Shown: positions 18,731-29,200, numbered from the stretch's first letter. The stretch is DNA of 64,000 nucleotides from Pseudomonas cavernicola (GCF_003596405.1 NZ_QYUR01000008.1:744001-808000), one strand, 5' to 3'. The notes: generated from the sequence alone by a model not told the origin. Numbers and translations: made by a program.

Positions 18731-19303
18731 ATGGAGCCGAAACCCGGCGGACAGCGTTTCTGTCTCTATGCGCCAGAGCAACTCGATAGCGTCATGGAGG
18801 CGATGGCCAGGCAGACAATCGCCCTCCTCTCCCCTCAACGGCAAACGGTACTGATCGGCATTCTAAGGCGCGGCGAACCGCTGGCGCGCATGCTGCAGCA
18901 GCGCCTGGTGCAACAGTTCGGGCTGCCCGAGTTGCCGCTCTACCCGCTCAAACTGAAGCGCTACGCCGATGACCTGACGCTGCTGCATGCCAAAACCGCG
19001 CTGACCGAGAACCCGCTATTGGCGGCACTGGATCTGCCCCGAACCCGCCTGCTGCTGGTCGACGACGTCTTGTATGAGGGCCATTCCCTGTTACGCGCGA
19101 GCAGCTACTTGGCGCAACTGGGCGCCAACGAGATCCGCACTGCGGTTTTAGTGGATCGCTGCGTGTGCAAACTGCCGATACAGGCCGACATCACCGGGGT
19201 GCGCCTGCAGGTGGCGCCTAGCGATATCATCGAATGCAATGTGCCGCCCTACGAGGCGGAGTTTCGCATCGATGTGCTGCGGCGCGGACCTCATTTGGGC
19301 TGA
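18731..19303 (+). CDS. Phosphoribosyltransferase-domain protein
   Basis: Protein of 190 residues with the type I PRTase fold. The PRPP-binding loop is TRLLLVDDVLYEGHSLLRA (about residues 104-122), and the region LIGILRRGEPLARMLQQRL matches the start of a PyrR/uracil-type PRTase. Its substrate cannot be told. The ATG at 18731 is preferred because GGGGGA lies just upstream; a TTG 30 bases earlier also opens the frame. Its 3' end overlaps the convergent hydrolase gene by 13 bases. Confidence 0.82.
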   Translation: MEPKPGGQRFCLYAPEQLDSVMEAMARQTIALLSPQRQTVLIGILRRGEPLARMLQQRLVQQFGLPELPLYPLKLKRYADDLTLLHAKTALTENPLLAALDLPRTRLLLVDDVLYEGHSLLRASSYLAQLGANEIRTAVLVDRCVCKLPIQADITGVRLQVAPSDIIECNVPPYEAEFRIDVLRRGPHLG

Positions 19304-19965
19304 GCTTGCAGGTGGGTCAGCAACCAACTACCGGCCAGTTCCGCAACCACCTCGAGCTTGCCCGGCTCCTCGAACAGATGGCTCGCTCCCGGCACTACCT
19401 CCAAGCGCTGCGGGCCTTGCAGTTGCCGGGCGGACTCGCGGTTCAGCGCCAGCACGGTGTCATCCCACTCGCCCACGATCAGCAGAGTGGGTGCCTTGAC
19501 CTGTTGCAGTGCCGTCCCGGCCAGATCGGTGCGGCCACCGCGTGAAACCACCGCCGCGACATCGCTCGCCCGCTCTGCCGCCGCCTTCAGGGCCGCGGCG
19601 GCGCCGGTACTGGCGCCGAACAGACCGATCGGCAGCTGGCGTAACTCGTCGTCGTGGCGTAGGTGGTCGATCGCGGCTAGCAGCCGCCGCGTCAACAGCG
19701 CGATATCGAACCGAAACTCACGGCTGAGCATATCGATGCGATGCTCGTCCTCGGTCAACAGATCGAGGAGCAGCGTGGCAAGGCCGAGGTGATTGAGGTA
19801 GTCCGCCACCATTCGATTGCGCGGGCTGAACCTGCTGCTCCCGCTGCCATGGGCGAACAGCACGATTCCGCTGGCGCCGGCAGGCAGGGCCAAGTCGGCG
19901 TCCAACTCGGCATCCGCCAGGGGCAAGCTCAGACTCCGGTGTTGCAGCCACGGTTCTTGATTCAT
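19291..19965 (-). CDS. Alpha/beta hydrolase (dienelactone-hydrolase-like)
   Basis: Predicted cytoplasmic hydrolase of 224 residues. The nucleophile elbow is GLFGASTGAAAAL (Ser in G-x-S-x-G), the acid is likely Asp in VGEWDDTVLA, and the catalytic His is in PGASHLFEEP. An oxyanion-type motif FAHGSGSSRFSPRN precedes. The natural substrate is unknown. Similar small hydrolases are often found beside phosphoribosyltransferase genes, as here on both sides, but the functional reason is not clear. Confidence 0.85.
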   Translation of the reverse strand: MNQEPWLQHRSLSLPLADAELDADLALPAGASGIVLFAHGSGSSRFSPRNRMVADYLNHLGLATLLLDLLTEDEHRIDMLSREFRFDIALLTRRLLAAIDHLRHDDELRQLPIGLFGASTGAAAALKAAAERASDVAAVVSRGGRTDLAGTALQQVKAPTLLIVGEWDDTVLALNRESARQLQGPQRLEVVPGASHLFEEPGKLEVVAELAGSWLLTHLQAQPK

Positions 19966-20121
19966 GTCGATAGGCTCCCATTAAGGAAGTTCTGAGCAAG
20001 TCATCCTGTCGTGTTCGGAACGCACCGAGTCCGCTACACGCCCGGACTCGACACACGACAAACCTAAGACTCAGGTCTTCGATTTGTAGGCAAAACATCC
20101 CTGCGGGCTGCGCACTCAGGG

Positions 20122-20796
20122 CTATTGCGCAGCGTCACGCTGTTCCCTCCGCCAAGCCTGGCTCAGCAAGGTCTTCACCTCCTGATCCGTGGTCTGGGCG
20201 AAATCGAGGTACCACTGGCCAATGGCAAAGAAGGGCTCAGGGGAGAGCGGACAGATCAGTTGATCGACCAAAGGACGCAGCATCGCCAGCGTCTCCACAG
20301 GCGCGACCGGTACGGCGACTATGACGCGCGCCGGTGCCTGTTGGCGTACCGCCGCTATCGCCGCACGCATGGTGGCGCCGGTCGCCAGTCCGTCATCGAC
20401 CAGTATCACCCGTTGCCCGGCCAAGGCTGGCGCGGGACGATCGCCCCGATAGGCCAGGTCACGGCGCTGCAGCTCCAGAACTTCATCTTGCACGACCGCT
20501 TCGATGGCCGCTGGGGGTATGTGCAGGTGACGGATGACATCATCGTTCAACACTTGCACGCCGCCGCGGGCAATGGCGCCCATCGCCAACTCCTTATGAC
20601 CGGGCGTACCAAGTTTGCGCACCAGCATCAAATCCAGCCGCAGGGCCAGTGCGCTGGCAATTTCATAGGCGACCGGCACGCCGCCCCGTGGCAAGGCCAG
20701 CACGAGCACATCGGCTTGCTCGCGCCACGCCGCCAACGCAGCGGCAAGAGTCTGACCCGCTTCCACCCGGTCACGAAACGGAATATCCCACTTCAT
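20122..20796 (-). CDS. Phosphoribosyltransferase family protein
   Basis: Protein of 224 residues with a type I PRTase domain. The N-terminal substrate loop is VLALPRGGVPVAYEIASAL and the PRPP loop is RVILVDDGLATGATMRAAI (about residues 122-140). This subfamily is usually annotated only as a phosphoribosyltransferase and is often linked to stress hydrolases. The start at 20796 has AGGAG upstream; the frame extends 58 codons further without a ribosome site. It is divergent from the PstS-OmpA gene. The substrate is not known. Confidence 0.82.
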   Translation of the reverse strand: MKWDIPFRDRVEAGQTLAAALAAWREQADVLVLALPRGGVPVAYEIASALALRLDLMLVRKLGTPGHKELAMGAIARGGVQVLNDDVIRHLHIPPAAIEAVVQDEVLELQRRDLAYRGDRPAPALAGQRVILVDDGLATGATMRAAIAAVRQQAPARVIVAVPVAPVETLAMLRPLVDQLICPLSPEPFFAIGQWYLDFAQTTDQEVKTLLSQAWRREQRDAAQ

Positions 20797-20968
20797 GTCT
20801 TCGGCTCCTGAGCGTCCACACATTTTACTATGCGCCTGATTTTCGCTGTTTGCCTTGCTTCCTATTGATTTCTCAGTGGCAATAAGACCCTGCACTGTCA
20901 CGAAAGCGCCATGGATTCGTCTTATTCTGCGCGGCACTGTCCTCTTATCCATATAAGGTGCTTGTCGC

Positions 20969-22351
20969 ATGCCGCGCGCCCTGGCTGTTCTTGAACGCGA
21001 TACCTGGAGTCGTACTGCAACTTTCTTGCTGCTAGGTTTCCTCTGCTATGCCCTGCCCTGGTCGGTGTTCGCCGCCCTGCCGATTCCGCCGCAGGGCATG
21101 CCGGCGCTGCGCATCCAGGGCTCCAACACCATCGGCGCCAAGCTTGGCCCGGCGCTGGTCAAAGGCTTGCTGGAGCAACAAGGGCTGGGCGCTATCCGCC
21201 AAGAGGCCACGGATACGGAAAACGAGCAGCGGCTGGTCGGCCAAACCAGCGATGGCCGTACCGTGATGATCGATGTCGCCGCGCATGGTTCGGGGACTGG
21301 CTTCGTCGCGTTGAAAGACGGTAGCGCCGAGCTGGCCGCCTCCTCACGGCCGATTAAAGATAGCGAAGCGCAGGAGCTGGTCGCACTCGGCGATCTCAAA
21401 AGCCGCAATGCCGAGCAAGTGATCGCCATCGATGGCCTGGCGATCATCCTCCACCCGAGTAACCCCCTCGCCGCACTTAGCACCGCGCAATTGGCACAGA
21501 TCTTCGCTGGCGAGGTGAAAACCTGGGAAGCGCTGGGTGGACGCGGCGGAGCGATCCATCTATACGCCCGCGATGACAATTCCGGCACCTACGACACCTT
21601 CAAAGAACTGGTGCTGGCGGCCCATGGCAAAAGCCTGGCGGCGGGCGCCAAGCGCTATGAGTCCAGCGAACAGCTGTCCGATGCGGTCAGCCAGGATGCA
21701 CAAGGCATCGGTTTTATCGGCCTGCCCTACATTCGCCAAGCCAAAGCGCTGGCGATTGCCGATGGTGAGTCGCAAGCGATGCCGCCATCCATCAGTCTGA
21801 TCGCCACCGAAGACTATCCGCTGTCGCGCCGGCTGTTCTTCTATAACCAGCCCGACGTGCAAAATCCCTGGGCCCAGGCCCTGGTGCAGTTCGCCCACAG
21901 CCCGCGTGGCCAAGCCATCGTCGCGCAAAGCGGGTTTATCGCGCAGACGGTGCAAGCCATCAAGGTCACGCCGACGCCGGAGATGCCCCAGAGCTACCAG
22001 CAGCTGGCCCGTGAGGCGCAGCGGCTGTCGGTGAACTTCCGCTTCCAGGAAGGCAGCGCCACCCTCGACAACAAGGCCCAGCACGATTTACAGCGGGTAC
22101 TGGACTACCTGAAAAGCCAAGACAAGCTGCATCGACAAGTAGTGCTGATTGGGTTTGGTGATCCTAAAGCCGATGAGGCCCGCGCGGCCTTGCTGTCGAA
22201 ACTGCGCGCGATGACGGTACGCCGTGAACTGGCCAAGCAAGGGGTGATCTTCCGTGACATCACAGGTTTGGGCGACGAGTTGCCGGTGGCCGCGAATAGC
22301 GCGGAGAATGGCCGGCTGAAGAACCGTCGGGTGGAAGTCTGGGTCTACTAG
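20969..22351 (+). CDS. PstS-like phosphate-binding domain fused to an OmpA-like domain
   Basis: Exported protein of 460 residues. An N-terminal hydrophobic segment (about residues 17-36) acts as signal or anchor. The middle (about 45-330) is a PstS-family fold with phosphate-loop-like elements IQGSNTIGAKLGPAL, AAHGSGTGFVAL and ARDDNSGTYDTFK. The C-terminal 110 residues are an OmpA-like peptidoglycan-binding domain (FRFQEGSATLDNKAQHDLQR through ENGRLKNRRVEVWVY). The fusion suggests a phosphate sensor or store tethered to the cell wall and not a soluble transporter subunit, since no pst genes are near. The domain order is clear; the role is inference. Confidence 0.85.
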   Translation: MPRALAVLERDTWSRTATFLLLGFLCYALPWSVFAALPIPPQGMPALRIQGSNTIGAKLGPALVKGLLEQQGLGAIRQEATDTENEQRLVGQTSDGRTVMIDVAAHGSGTGFVALKDGSAELAASSRPIKDSEAQELVALGDLKSRNAEQVIAIDGLAIILHPSNPLAALSTAQLAQIFAGEVKTWEALGGRGGAIHLYARDDNSGTYDTFKELVLAAHGKSLAAGAKRYESSEQLSDAVSQDAQGIGFIGLPYIRQAKALAIADGESQAMPPSISLIATEDYPLSRRLFFYNQPDVQNPWAQALVQFAHSPRGQAIVAQSGFIAQTVQAIKVTPTPEMPQSYQQLAREAQRLSVNFRFQEGSATLDNKAQHDLQRVLDYLKSQDKLHRQVVLIGFGDPKADEARAALLSKLRAMTVRRELAKQGVIFRDITGLGDELPVAANSAENGRLKNRRVEVWVY

Positions 22352-22423
22352 AATAGCTGGGCAGGTGCCGCGCCTTTTGCGGGCGTGTAAAACCTTGTAG
22401 TTCAGCTGTTTTCTGCTCGTGAC

Positions 22424-22484
22424 GGGCGCGCTGCTAAAGTGCGCCCATGTGACGCCGGGCCCCTCTGGCGGTGAGTCTTCACCG
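22424..22484 (+). promoter_or_regulatory. Structured leader upstream of terC
   Basis: Two strong hairpins lie in the 187-base gap before terC. The first is GGGCGCGCT / AGTGCGCCC with loop GCTAA (22424-22446). The second is CGGTGA / TCACCG with loop GTCT (22469-22484). TerC genes are often under a manganese (yybP-ykoY) riboswitch, but its conserved GGGGAGUA element was not seen here, so the class is left open. Confidence 0.45.
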
Positions 22485-22537
22485 TGATGTCGGAGTCACT
22501 GTTGATTCGTCAACTTTCGACATTAAAGGAGGGGCTC

Positions 22538-23512
22538 ATGGAGACTCTGCACGCGTTTTTCAGCGCCGAATTCCTCGGCACCGCCACCTGGTTGTGGTTG
22601 GTATTCCTGACCATTGTCCTGGGCCTGCTGATCCTCGATCTCGGCGTGCTGCACCGCGACCAGCATGAAATCGAGATGCGCGAGAGCCTGCTGCTCTACA
22701 GCGGCTACTTCAGCGTTGGCCTGCTGTTTGGCGGCTGGGTCTGGTGGCAACTCGGCGCGCAAAGCGCCATCGAGTTCTACACCGGCTTTTTGGTCGAGCA
22801 GTCGCTGTCGATGGACAACGTGTTCGTCATGGCGATGATCTTCAGCTTCTTCGCCATTCCCCGTCGCTACCAGCACCGCGTGCTGTTCTGGGGCATTCTC
22901 GGGGTGGTCGTCTTGCGCGCCCTGATGATCGGCCTGGGCACCGTGCTGATCCAGCAGTTCGACTGGGTGCTCTATGTGTTCGGCGCCTTTCTGCTGCTGA
23001 CCGGGGTGAAGATGCTCTACAACCGCGAAGAGCAGCCCCCCGACCTGGAGCGCAGTCCACTGCTGCGTTTTCTCCGGCGCCATCTGCGCGTCACCGACGA
23101 TCTGCATGGGGGGCGTTTCTTCGTCCGCCTGGGCACTGCCGGCAGACGGCTGCCTTACGCCACCCCACTGTTTTTCGCCCTGGTCATGATCGAGCTAGCC
23201 GACCTGGTGTTCGCCGTGGACAGCGTGCCGGCCGTGTTCGCCATCACCCAGGACCCCTTTGTCGTCTACACCTCGAACATCTTCGCGATCCTCGGCCTGC
23301 GCTCGCTGTACTTCACCCTGGCCGCGCTGATGCACCGTTTCGTCTACCTCAAGTACGCCCTGGCACTGGTGCTGATCTTTATCGGCGGGAAGATTTTCCT
23401 GCACGGCTGGATCGGTAAGATTCCCGCCGCGGTGTCTCTTGGCGTAACCTTCGGCCTATTGGCGGGCGGCGTGCTGCTCTCCCTATTGAAGACCCGCGAT
23501 AAGCCGGCTTGA
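22538..23512 (+). CDS. TerC family integral membrane protein
   Basis: Inner-membrane protein of 324 residues with 8-9 hydrophobic helices. TerC/Alx proteins export or adjust metal ions, chiefly Mn2+, some during secretion. Conserved acidic motifs of the family are visible: VEQSLSMDNVFVMAMIFSFF (about residues 83-102) and VMIELADLVFAVDSVPAVFA. The start at 22538 is chosen because AAAGGAGGGGCTC lies directly upstream. A 63-codon gene begins 11 bases after the stop. The long structured leader suggests RNA-level control. Confidence 0.9.
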   Translation: METLHAFFSAEFLGTATWLWLVFLTIVLGLLILDLGVLHRDQHEIEMRESLLLYSGYFSVGLLFGGWVWWQLGAQSAIEFYTGFLVEQSLSMDNVFVMAMIFSFFAIPRRYQHRVLFWGILGVVVLRALMIGLGTVLIQQFDWVLYVFGAFLLLTGVKMLYNREEQPPDLERSPLLRFLRRHLRVTDDLHGGRFFVRLGTAGRRLPYATPLFFALVMIELADLVFAVDSVPAVFAITQDPFVVYTSNIFAILGLRSLYFTLAALMHRFVYLKYALALVLIFIGGKIFLHGWIGKIPAAVSLGVTFGLLAGGVLLSLLKTRDKPA

Positions 23513-23523
23513 GAGAGCAACCG

Positions 23524-23715
23524 ATGGATGTGCAGATCGAAACCCTGGAACAGCGCGGCCGCGCGCTCTGGCAGGTGCGTATGGGCCGACGCGGCGTGAC
23601 CTTTCAAGAGGAGCTCGCCGCCCGCACCTTCGCCGCGCAGCTGCATCAGCGCCTGCATTGGCTGAGCGAGCAGGCTGCCGCCGAGTCAGACGACGGTGAT
23701 CGCCAACCCGTCTGA
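23524..23715 (+). CDS. Small hypothetical protein downstream of terC
   Basis: 63-residue protein, MDVQIETLEQRGRALWQVRM..., with an acidic C-terminus and no signal or membrane segment. It is likely co-transcribed with terC (11-base gap) and ends just before a strong terminator. The family is not recognised; the composition is consistent with a real small protein with a beta-strand start and a central helix. Confidence 0.55.
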   Translation: MDVQIETLEQRGRALWQVRMGRRGVTFQEELAARTFAAQLHQRLHWLSEQAAAESDDGDRQPV

Positions 23716-23762
23716 GCAAATCCCGTAGGCTGCGGTTTACCGCACCGGCAGCAAAAACCACC

Positions 23763-23810
23763 CGCTAAAACGCACAAGGCCCGCATCTGCGGGCCTTGTG
23801 CGTTTTAGCG
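23763..23810. terminator. Long perfect bidirectional terminator
   Basis: A 23-bp perfect stem (arms 23763-23785 and 23788-23810) with a 2-nt centre. The GC core AAGGCCCGCA is flanked by an A run and a T run, so it can stop both the terC operon and the convergent acyl-CoA dehydrogenase gene, whose stop codon lies five bases beyond its right end. Confidence 0.85.
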
Positions 23811-23814
23811 CGTC

Positions 23815-25044
23815 TTAGTGGCTGCTTTTAAGCAGTTCTTTCGGCACGTATTTGCCGATCTCGAACTTACCGATCGCTGCCCGGTGCACTTCGTCCGGGC
23901 CGTCGGCCAGGCGCAGGGTGCGCTGCATGGCGTACATGTAAGCCAGTGGGAAGTCGTTGGAGACGCCAGCGCCACCGTGCATCTGAATAGCGCGGTCGAT
24001 CACGCGCAAGGCCACGTTCGGCGCCACGACTTTGATCTGCGCGATCTCGCTCTTGGCGACCTTGTTGCCGACGGTATCCATCATGTACGCGGCTTTCAGG
24101 GTCAGCAGACGGGCCATGTCGATTTCCATCCGCGAGTCGGCGATCTTGTCGACGTTGCCGCCCAAGCGCGCCAGCGGCTTGCCGAACGCGGTACGGCTGA
24201 CAGAACGTTTGCACATCAATTCCAGTGCGCGCTCGGCCATGCCGATGGAGCGCATGCAGTGGTGGATGCGGCCTGGGCCAAGGCGCCCCTGGGCGATCTC
24301 AAAGCCACGACCCTCGCCTAGCAGCACGCTGTCGTACGGTACGCGAACGTTCTCGAACAGCACTTCGGCGTGGCCATGCGGCGCATCGTCGTAGCCGAAC
24401 ACCGGCAACGGACGGACGATCTTCACGCCGGGCGCATCGGTCGGTACCAGAATCATCGAGTGTTGTTGATGGCGCGGTGCATCCGGGTTGCTCAGCCCCA
24501 TGAAGATCATGATCTTGCAGCGTGGGTCACAGGCACCGGAAGTCCACCATTTGCGGCCATTGATCACCCATTCGTCACCCTCGCGCACCGCGCGGGCTTC
24601 CATGTTGGTGGCGTCGGAAGATGCTACGTCCGGCTCAGTCATGGCGAAGGCGGAACGGATTTCGCCACGCAGCAGCGGCTCCAGCCACTGCTTCTTCTGG
24701 GCCTCGTTGGCATAGCGCACCAACACTTCCATATTGCCGGTGTCCGGCGCCGAGCAGTTGAACGGCTCCGGGCCAAGCAGCGAGCGCCCCATGATTTCCG
24801 CCAGCGGTGCGTATTCCAGGTTAGTCAGGCCAGCACCCAGCTCGGACTCCGGCAGAAACAAGTTCCACAGACCTTCGGCTTTAGCCTTGGCTTTCAGCTC
24901 TTCCATGATTGCGGTGGGCTGCCAGCGGTCACCTTCGGCTACTTGGCGCTCGAACACCGACTCGGCCGGATAGACATACGCATCCATAAACGCAGTGACG
25001 CGTTCACGCAGTTCTTGAACCTTGGGGGAATAGGCGAAATCCAT
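23815..25044 (-). CDS. Acyl-CoA dehydrogenase family protein
   Basis: FAD-dependent acyl-CoA dehydrogenase of 409 residues. FAD and substrate motifs are visible: [20 protein letters not shown] (about residues 130-150), [13 protein letters not shown], and the C-terminal [20 protein letters not shown] followed by [18 protein letters not shown]. It resembles the ACAD10/11-like group often annotated as long-chain acyl-CoA dehydrogenase. Substrate length is not determinable. It is divergent from a LysR-family gene across 161 bases, so that regulator may control it. Confidence 0.9.
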   Translation of the reverse strand: MDFAYSPKVQELRERVTAFMDAYVYPAESVFERQVAEGDRWQPTAIMEELKAKAKAEGLWNLFLPESELGAGLTNLEYAPLAEIMGRSLLGPEPFNCSAPDTGNMEVLVRYANEAQKKQWLEPLLRGEIRSAFAMTEPDVASSDATNMEARAVREGDEWVINGRKWWTSGACDPRCKIMIFMGLSNPDAPRHQQHSMILVPTDAPGVKIVRPLPVFGYDDAPHGHAEVLFENVRVPYDSVLLGEGRGFEIAQGRLGPGRIHHCMRSIGMAERALELMCKRSVSRTAFGKPLARLGGNVDKIADSRMEIDMARLLTLKAAYMMDTVGNKVAKSEIAQIKVVAPNVALRVIDRAIQMHGGAGVSNDFPLAYMYAMQRTLRLADGPDEVHRAAIGKFEIGKYVPKELLKSSH

Positions 25045-25158
25045 GGGGAGTTACCTTCTGAGCGGCTGATTTGATGTATTGGGGTGAGGTTGGAAATGAT
25101 CCTAGAACAGAGACAAAGATTTATCTAACCTATTCTCAGCGTGTATAAACATTCATAA

Positions 25159-25173
25159 CCGATATATGATCGG
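25159..25173. promoter_or_regulatory. Candidate LysR-type operator
   Basis: CCGATATATGATCGG is a 15-base dyad (CCGAT-N5-ATCGG) in the divergent promoter region, 33 bases before the lysR start. The position fits autoregulation and activation of the dehydrogenase gene. Confidence 0.45.
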
Positions 25174-25205
25174 CTGATCTGGATAACCTCAGGAGCGCGT
25201 TCGGA

Positions 25206-26132
25206 ATGAATCTAAACAAGGTCGATCTCAACCTTTTTATCGTCTTTGACGCGATCTACACCGAGGCCAACCTGACCCGCGCGGGGCAGATCGTCGGTAT
25301 TACCCAGCCGGCCGTTTCCAACGCCCTCGCCCGTCTGCGCGAGACCTTCAACGACCCACTGTTCGTGCGAACCGCGCAAGGCATGGTGCCGACGCCAATG
25401 GCGCAGAACATCATCGGCCCGGTGCGCAATGCGCTCTCGCTGCTGCGCGTTTCGGTGCAGGAAAGCCGCACGTTCAACCCGTTACAGGCGAACAAGACCT
25501 ACCGCATCAGCATGACCGACCTCACCGAAGAGGTGATTCTGCCGCCGCTGTTCCAACGTCTACGGCGCCTGGCTCCGGCCATACAAATCGAAAGCTTCCT
25601 TTCCAAACGCCGGGAAACCACCAAGGAGTTGGCAGCTGGCCGCCTCGACTTCGCCGTCGATGCGCCGCTGAACACCGACCCGCAAGTACGCCACGTCAAG
25701 CTACTGGCGGACCGTTATGTCTGCGCCATCCGCAAGGGCCACCCGCTGGCCAAGGATAAGCTCAGCCTGGACGAATACATGTCGCTGACCCACATCCACA
25801 TTTCCAGCCGCCGCAGTGGCCTGGGTTATGTCGACTTGACCCTGGGCAAAATGGGGATTCAACGCAAGATCGCCCTACGCTCGCAGCACTACCTGATGGC
25901 CTCCACCGTGATGCAGAGCACTGATATGGCAATCACCGTGCCTGAGCGCTTCGCTCGCCGCCACGGACTGCACTATGTCGGCCTGCCGGTAGAGGTGCCG
26001 CCGGTGGAAACCCACCTTTATTGGCATGAAAGCACTGACCAAGACCCCGCCAACCGCTGGATGCGCGAGCAGATCATCGAGATTGCGCAGCAGGTAAGCA
26101 TGCAAGAGAAGCAGGCTCAAGTCGCCCTGTGA
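25206..26132 (+). CDS. LysR-family transcriptional regulator
   Basis: Regulator of 308 residues. The N-terminal winged helix-turn-helix is visible in DLNLFIVFDAIYTEANLTRA then AGQIVGITQPAVSNALARLR (residues about 8-47), with the LysR feature PLFVRTAQGMVPTPMA next. The C-terminal co-inducer domain starts near residue 95 (TYRISMTDLTEEVILPPLF), resembling the NodD/LeuO-like branch. It is divergent from an acyl-CoA dehydrogenase, its likely target. The effector is unknown. Confidence 0.92.
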   Translation: MNLNKVDLNLFIVFDAIYTEANLTRAGQIVGITQPAVSNALARLRETFNDPLFVRTAQGMVPTPMAQNIIGPVRNALSLLRVSVQESRTFNPLQANKTYRISMTDLTEEVILPPLFQRLRRLAPAIQIESFLSKRRETTKELAAGRLDFAVDAPLNTDPQVRHVKLLADRYVCAIRKGHPLAKDKLSLDEYMSLTHIHISSRRSGLGYVDLTLGKMGIQRKIALRSQHYLMASTVMQSTDMAITVPERFARRHGLHYVGLPVEVPPVETHLYWHESTDQDPANRWMREQIIEIAQQVSMQEKQAQVAL

Positions 26133-26204
26133 AGGAATGAACTCTGACCCATGGGAATGACGGCAAACTCTATGACGAGAGTTGTCTAGTCCGGGGTAAA
26201 AAAT

Positions 26205-26236
26205 TGCGGAGTGGGCGGTAGAGGCCCCACTCCGCA
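26205..26236 (-). terminator. Intrinsic terminator of the RTX gene
   Basis: Stem TGCGGAGTGGG / CCCACTCCGCA (11 bp, 10-nt loop). On the minus strand it is followed by AATTTTTT, so it serves the RTX gene and not lysR. Confidence 0.75.
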
Positions 26237-26271
26237 GTACAAGGGTGACTCGGTGCTATTGTGCGACCTCC

Positions 26272-29200
26272 TCAGCTCGCCAGGACGAAGTCGGCCTGGC
26301 TAATGGTGTTCGCATTGCTGACACCCACCAGACGGATCGAGTCCGCTCCGATCGTAACCAAGGTGTCAGCACCCACATCCGTGATGGCCACCTTGGCGGC
26401 GAACGTGGCCGAGGTGATCCCTAGCCCCGAGATGTCGAGCAAGTCCTGGCCGAACAGAAGGAGAAACGGCGTGGCCTGGAAGCTCTGGATCGAGTCGCTG
26501 CCGAAGCTCGCCGCGTTGAACACGAAGACATCGTTGCCACTGTTGGCGTTCATCGAGTCGTTGCCGGCGCCGCCTGTGACCCTGTCGTTGCCGTTGCCAC
26601 CATCCAGCACGTCGTTGCCGGCTCCGCCGTTGAGCGTGTCGTTGCCCCCGCCCTGCAGCAGGTTGTTCAGGCCATTACCGGTCACTGCCGTACCGTTCCC
26701 TCCTACCTGCTGGAAGTTCTCGACGCTGGCACCGAGGGTGAACGAACTGCTGGTCGAGAACACCGTGTCGCTGCCGCCGTTGGACGCCTCAGTGATGATA
26801 TCGCCAGAGGTGTTGACGTAGTAGGAGTCGTTCCCGGCGCCACCGATCAGTGTGTCGTTGCCGAGGCCGCCATCGAGGCTGTCGTTGCCGGCGCCCCCGG
26901 TGATGGTGTTGGCCAGCGCGTTGCCGATGCCGGTGAATGCACCGCTGCCGGTGAAGGTGAGGTTCTCGACATTGTTGCCGAGCGTATAGCTCGACAGCGC
27001 GGTCTGAATCAGATCGGTACCAGCCCCTGCCGCCTCGGCCACGACGTCCAGGACGCTCTCGACCACGTAGGTATCGTTGCCCGCGCCACCGGCCATGGTG
27101 TCGGCACCTGTGCCGCCGTTGAGCAGATCGCTACCCTCCCCGCCGTCCAGCGTGTCGTTGCCGTCCCCGCCGTTCAGCGTGTCATTACCGCCTTCGCCAA
27201 AGAGCAGGTCGTTGCCGGCCATGCCGTTGAGCGTGTCGTTACCCTCGCGCCCCTTGCAGGTTGTCGTCGGTCGCCGTGCCGGTGAGGGTGTCGTTAGCGG
27301 CGGTGCCGATGAGCAAATCGCCAACCGCCGCTGTCGCTGCGGAGATGACCTGCTGCAGGGTGCCCCGGTCATCCGTGTAACTGACCACAACCCGCAACTG
27401 CTGGTTGACCTGCGCCTGGGTGGGGGTGAAGGTCGCATTGGTCGCGCCGGCGATGTTGTTGAAAGTCGTACCGCTGCCCATTTGCCAGCGGTAGCTGAAC
27501 ACCACGTTGGTTGTACCGTCGGCATCGGCGATGGTTCCGCGCGAGGCCGTCAGCACCTGCCCCTCGGTCGGCGTGGTGTCGCTGATGGCGGGCAAGCCGG
27601 TGGGGGCGTCGTTGACGTTGCTGACCGCTGCGGTCGCTGCAGAGGTGACAGTCTCGGGATGGCCCAGACCATCAACGAAGGAGGCCACCACGCGAAGGGC
27701 CAGACCGACCTGGGCATCGCCGGGCTGGAAGGTCGAGCCGTTACCTACTGTGGTCCACACGCCGGGCGTGGTCTGGGCCTGCCAGGCATAGCTGATCGAA
27801 GCGTTATTAACGCCATTCGGATCACTGAAGGCCGGTGATGCCGTCAGCAACTGATCTTCCGCGGGTGTCGTGTCGCTGATCTGCACGGTCCCCGTTGCCG
27901 GCAGGTTTACCAGCAGGAATGACTGATCGGCGAATCTCAGTTCCTCGATGTTGCGGACCAGATCTGTGCCGTCGGCCTGGGTGCCAGCTGTATGCGCGAC
28001 TGTCCAGCTCCATCAGCGTTTTTGGTCAGCACATAGTTGGCAAAATTATCGGAATACACCGCCCTGTCAAAGTCGTCTGTGACGGTGGTCGGTGTGAGGA
28101 TCTCGCGGACAATTCGCAATTGCCCGGGGTTGAGGGTGCCCGCGAACATAGCCGCCTGGAGCTCAGCCATGCTGTTGGCGCTAGCGATCTCGAGGTTCGG
28201 GTCGCCCGCGCTACGCACGCTTATCCGCACGTTCAGCCAGGCGTCGCCGTCGATCAGATCGTCGCCGCCGCGACCCTCTATGAGGTCGCTGCCGTCACCG
28301 CCGAGAATGATGTTGCCACCGCTGAAGGACGTAACCCCAGCACCGAGCAGATTCTGCAAGCCATTGATGAGCGCTATCTGCGCTGCGCTGTTGAGCGCAT
28401 TGTTCTGGCCCGAGGTCGGGTCGATCGCCGTCAGCGCCGCGCTATCGAAATCATCGCCGCGCAGGATGTCGTTGTGATTCCATCCCGACAGCCCCTCGAC
28501 CAGGTCGAAGCGGTCGCGGATATTGTCGACATCCGGCGGCAGTAAGCCGGTAAAGAACATATCGGCATCGGCGCCCTGCGTATCGCCCTTGTAGGTGACC
28601 CAATCGAAACCGAGCATGCCCTCATGGCGCTCGATACCCCCGTCGCTGACCATGATGTCGTCGCCTGATTCAGCGTCGTAGTCATCATTGCCGCCGCCGA
28701 AGATGACATCGTTGCCGATCAACGAGCTGTCCTGAAATGGGTTTTGCCGTTGTCGCCCTGAAGCAGGTCGTTGCCACCGTCCCCCCACAGCGTGTCGTCG
28801 CCCTCGCTGGCCCGCATCCTGTCGGCGCCTTCCGTACCCCCCATGACGATGTGTTCTACCCCGGTGTACCTGATGGTGCCGTCGGGCATGCGGACGAGCA
28901 GCTGACTCTCATTCTGAAGTGTGCCGGGGTCGTCCAAAATTGCCCCACTGGTTCCGAGATTGCCGGCCTCGAAGGTGAAGGTCGGTGTCGAGAACACGTC
29001 GAACGGCAGATGCTTTACATCCGGACGGTTGCGCATGATTAGCTCGGAGAACGAGTTCTCTTCGAGCTGGGTGAGGAAGTTGAGACCTGCGGTGCGGGAC
29101 AAGTAGTACAAGCGGTCACCGTCCTGCAGCGCCTCCATCTGCGTCTCGAACACGAAGTTGAAGGTCGAACCCAGCAGCCCGCCGAATACCATCTGCTTCT

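Noticed and set aside
22352..22537. Mn2+ (yybP-ykoY) riboswitch before terC
   Set aside because: Expected by context, but the conserved core sequence was not visible; recorded only as a structured leader.
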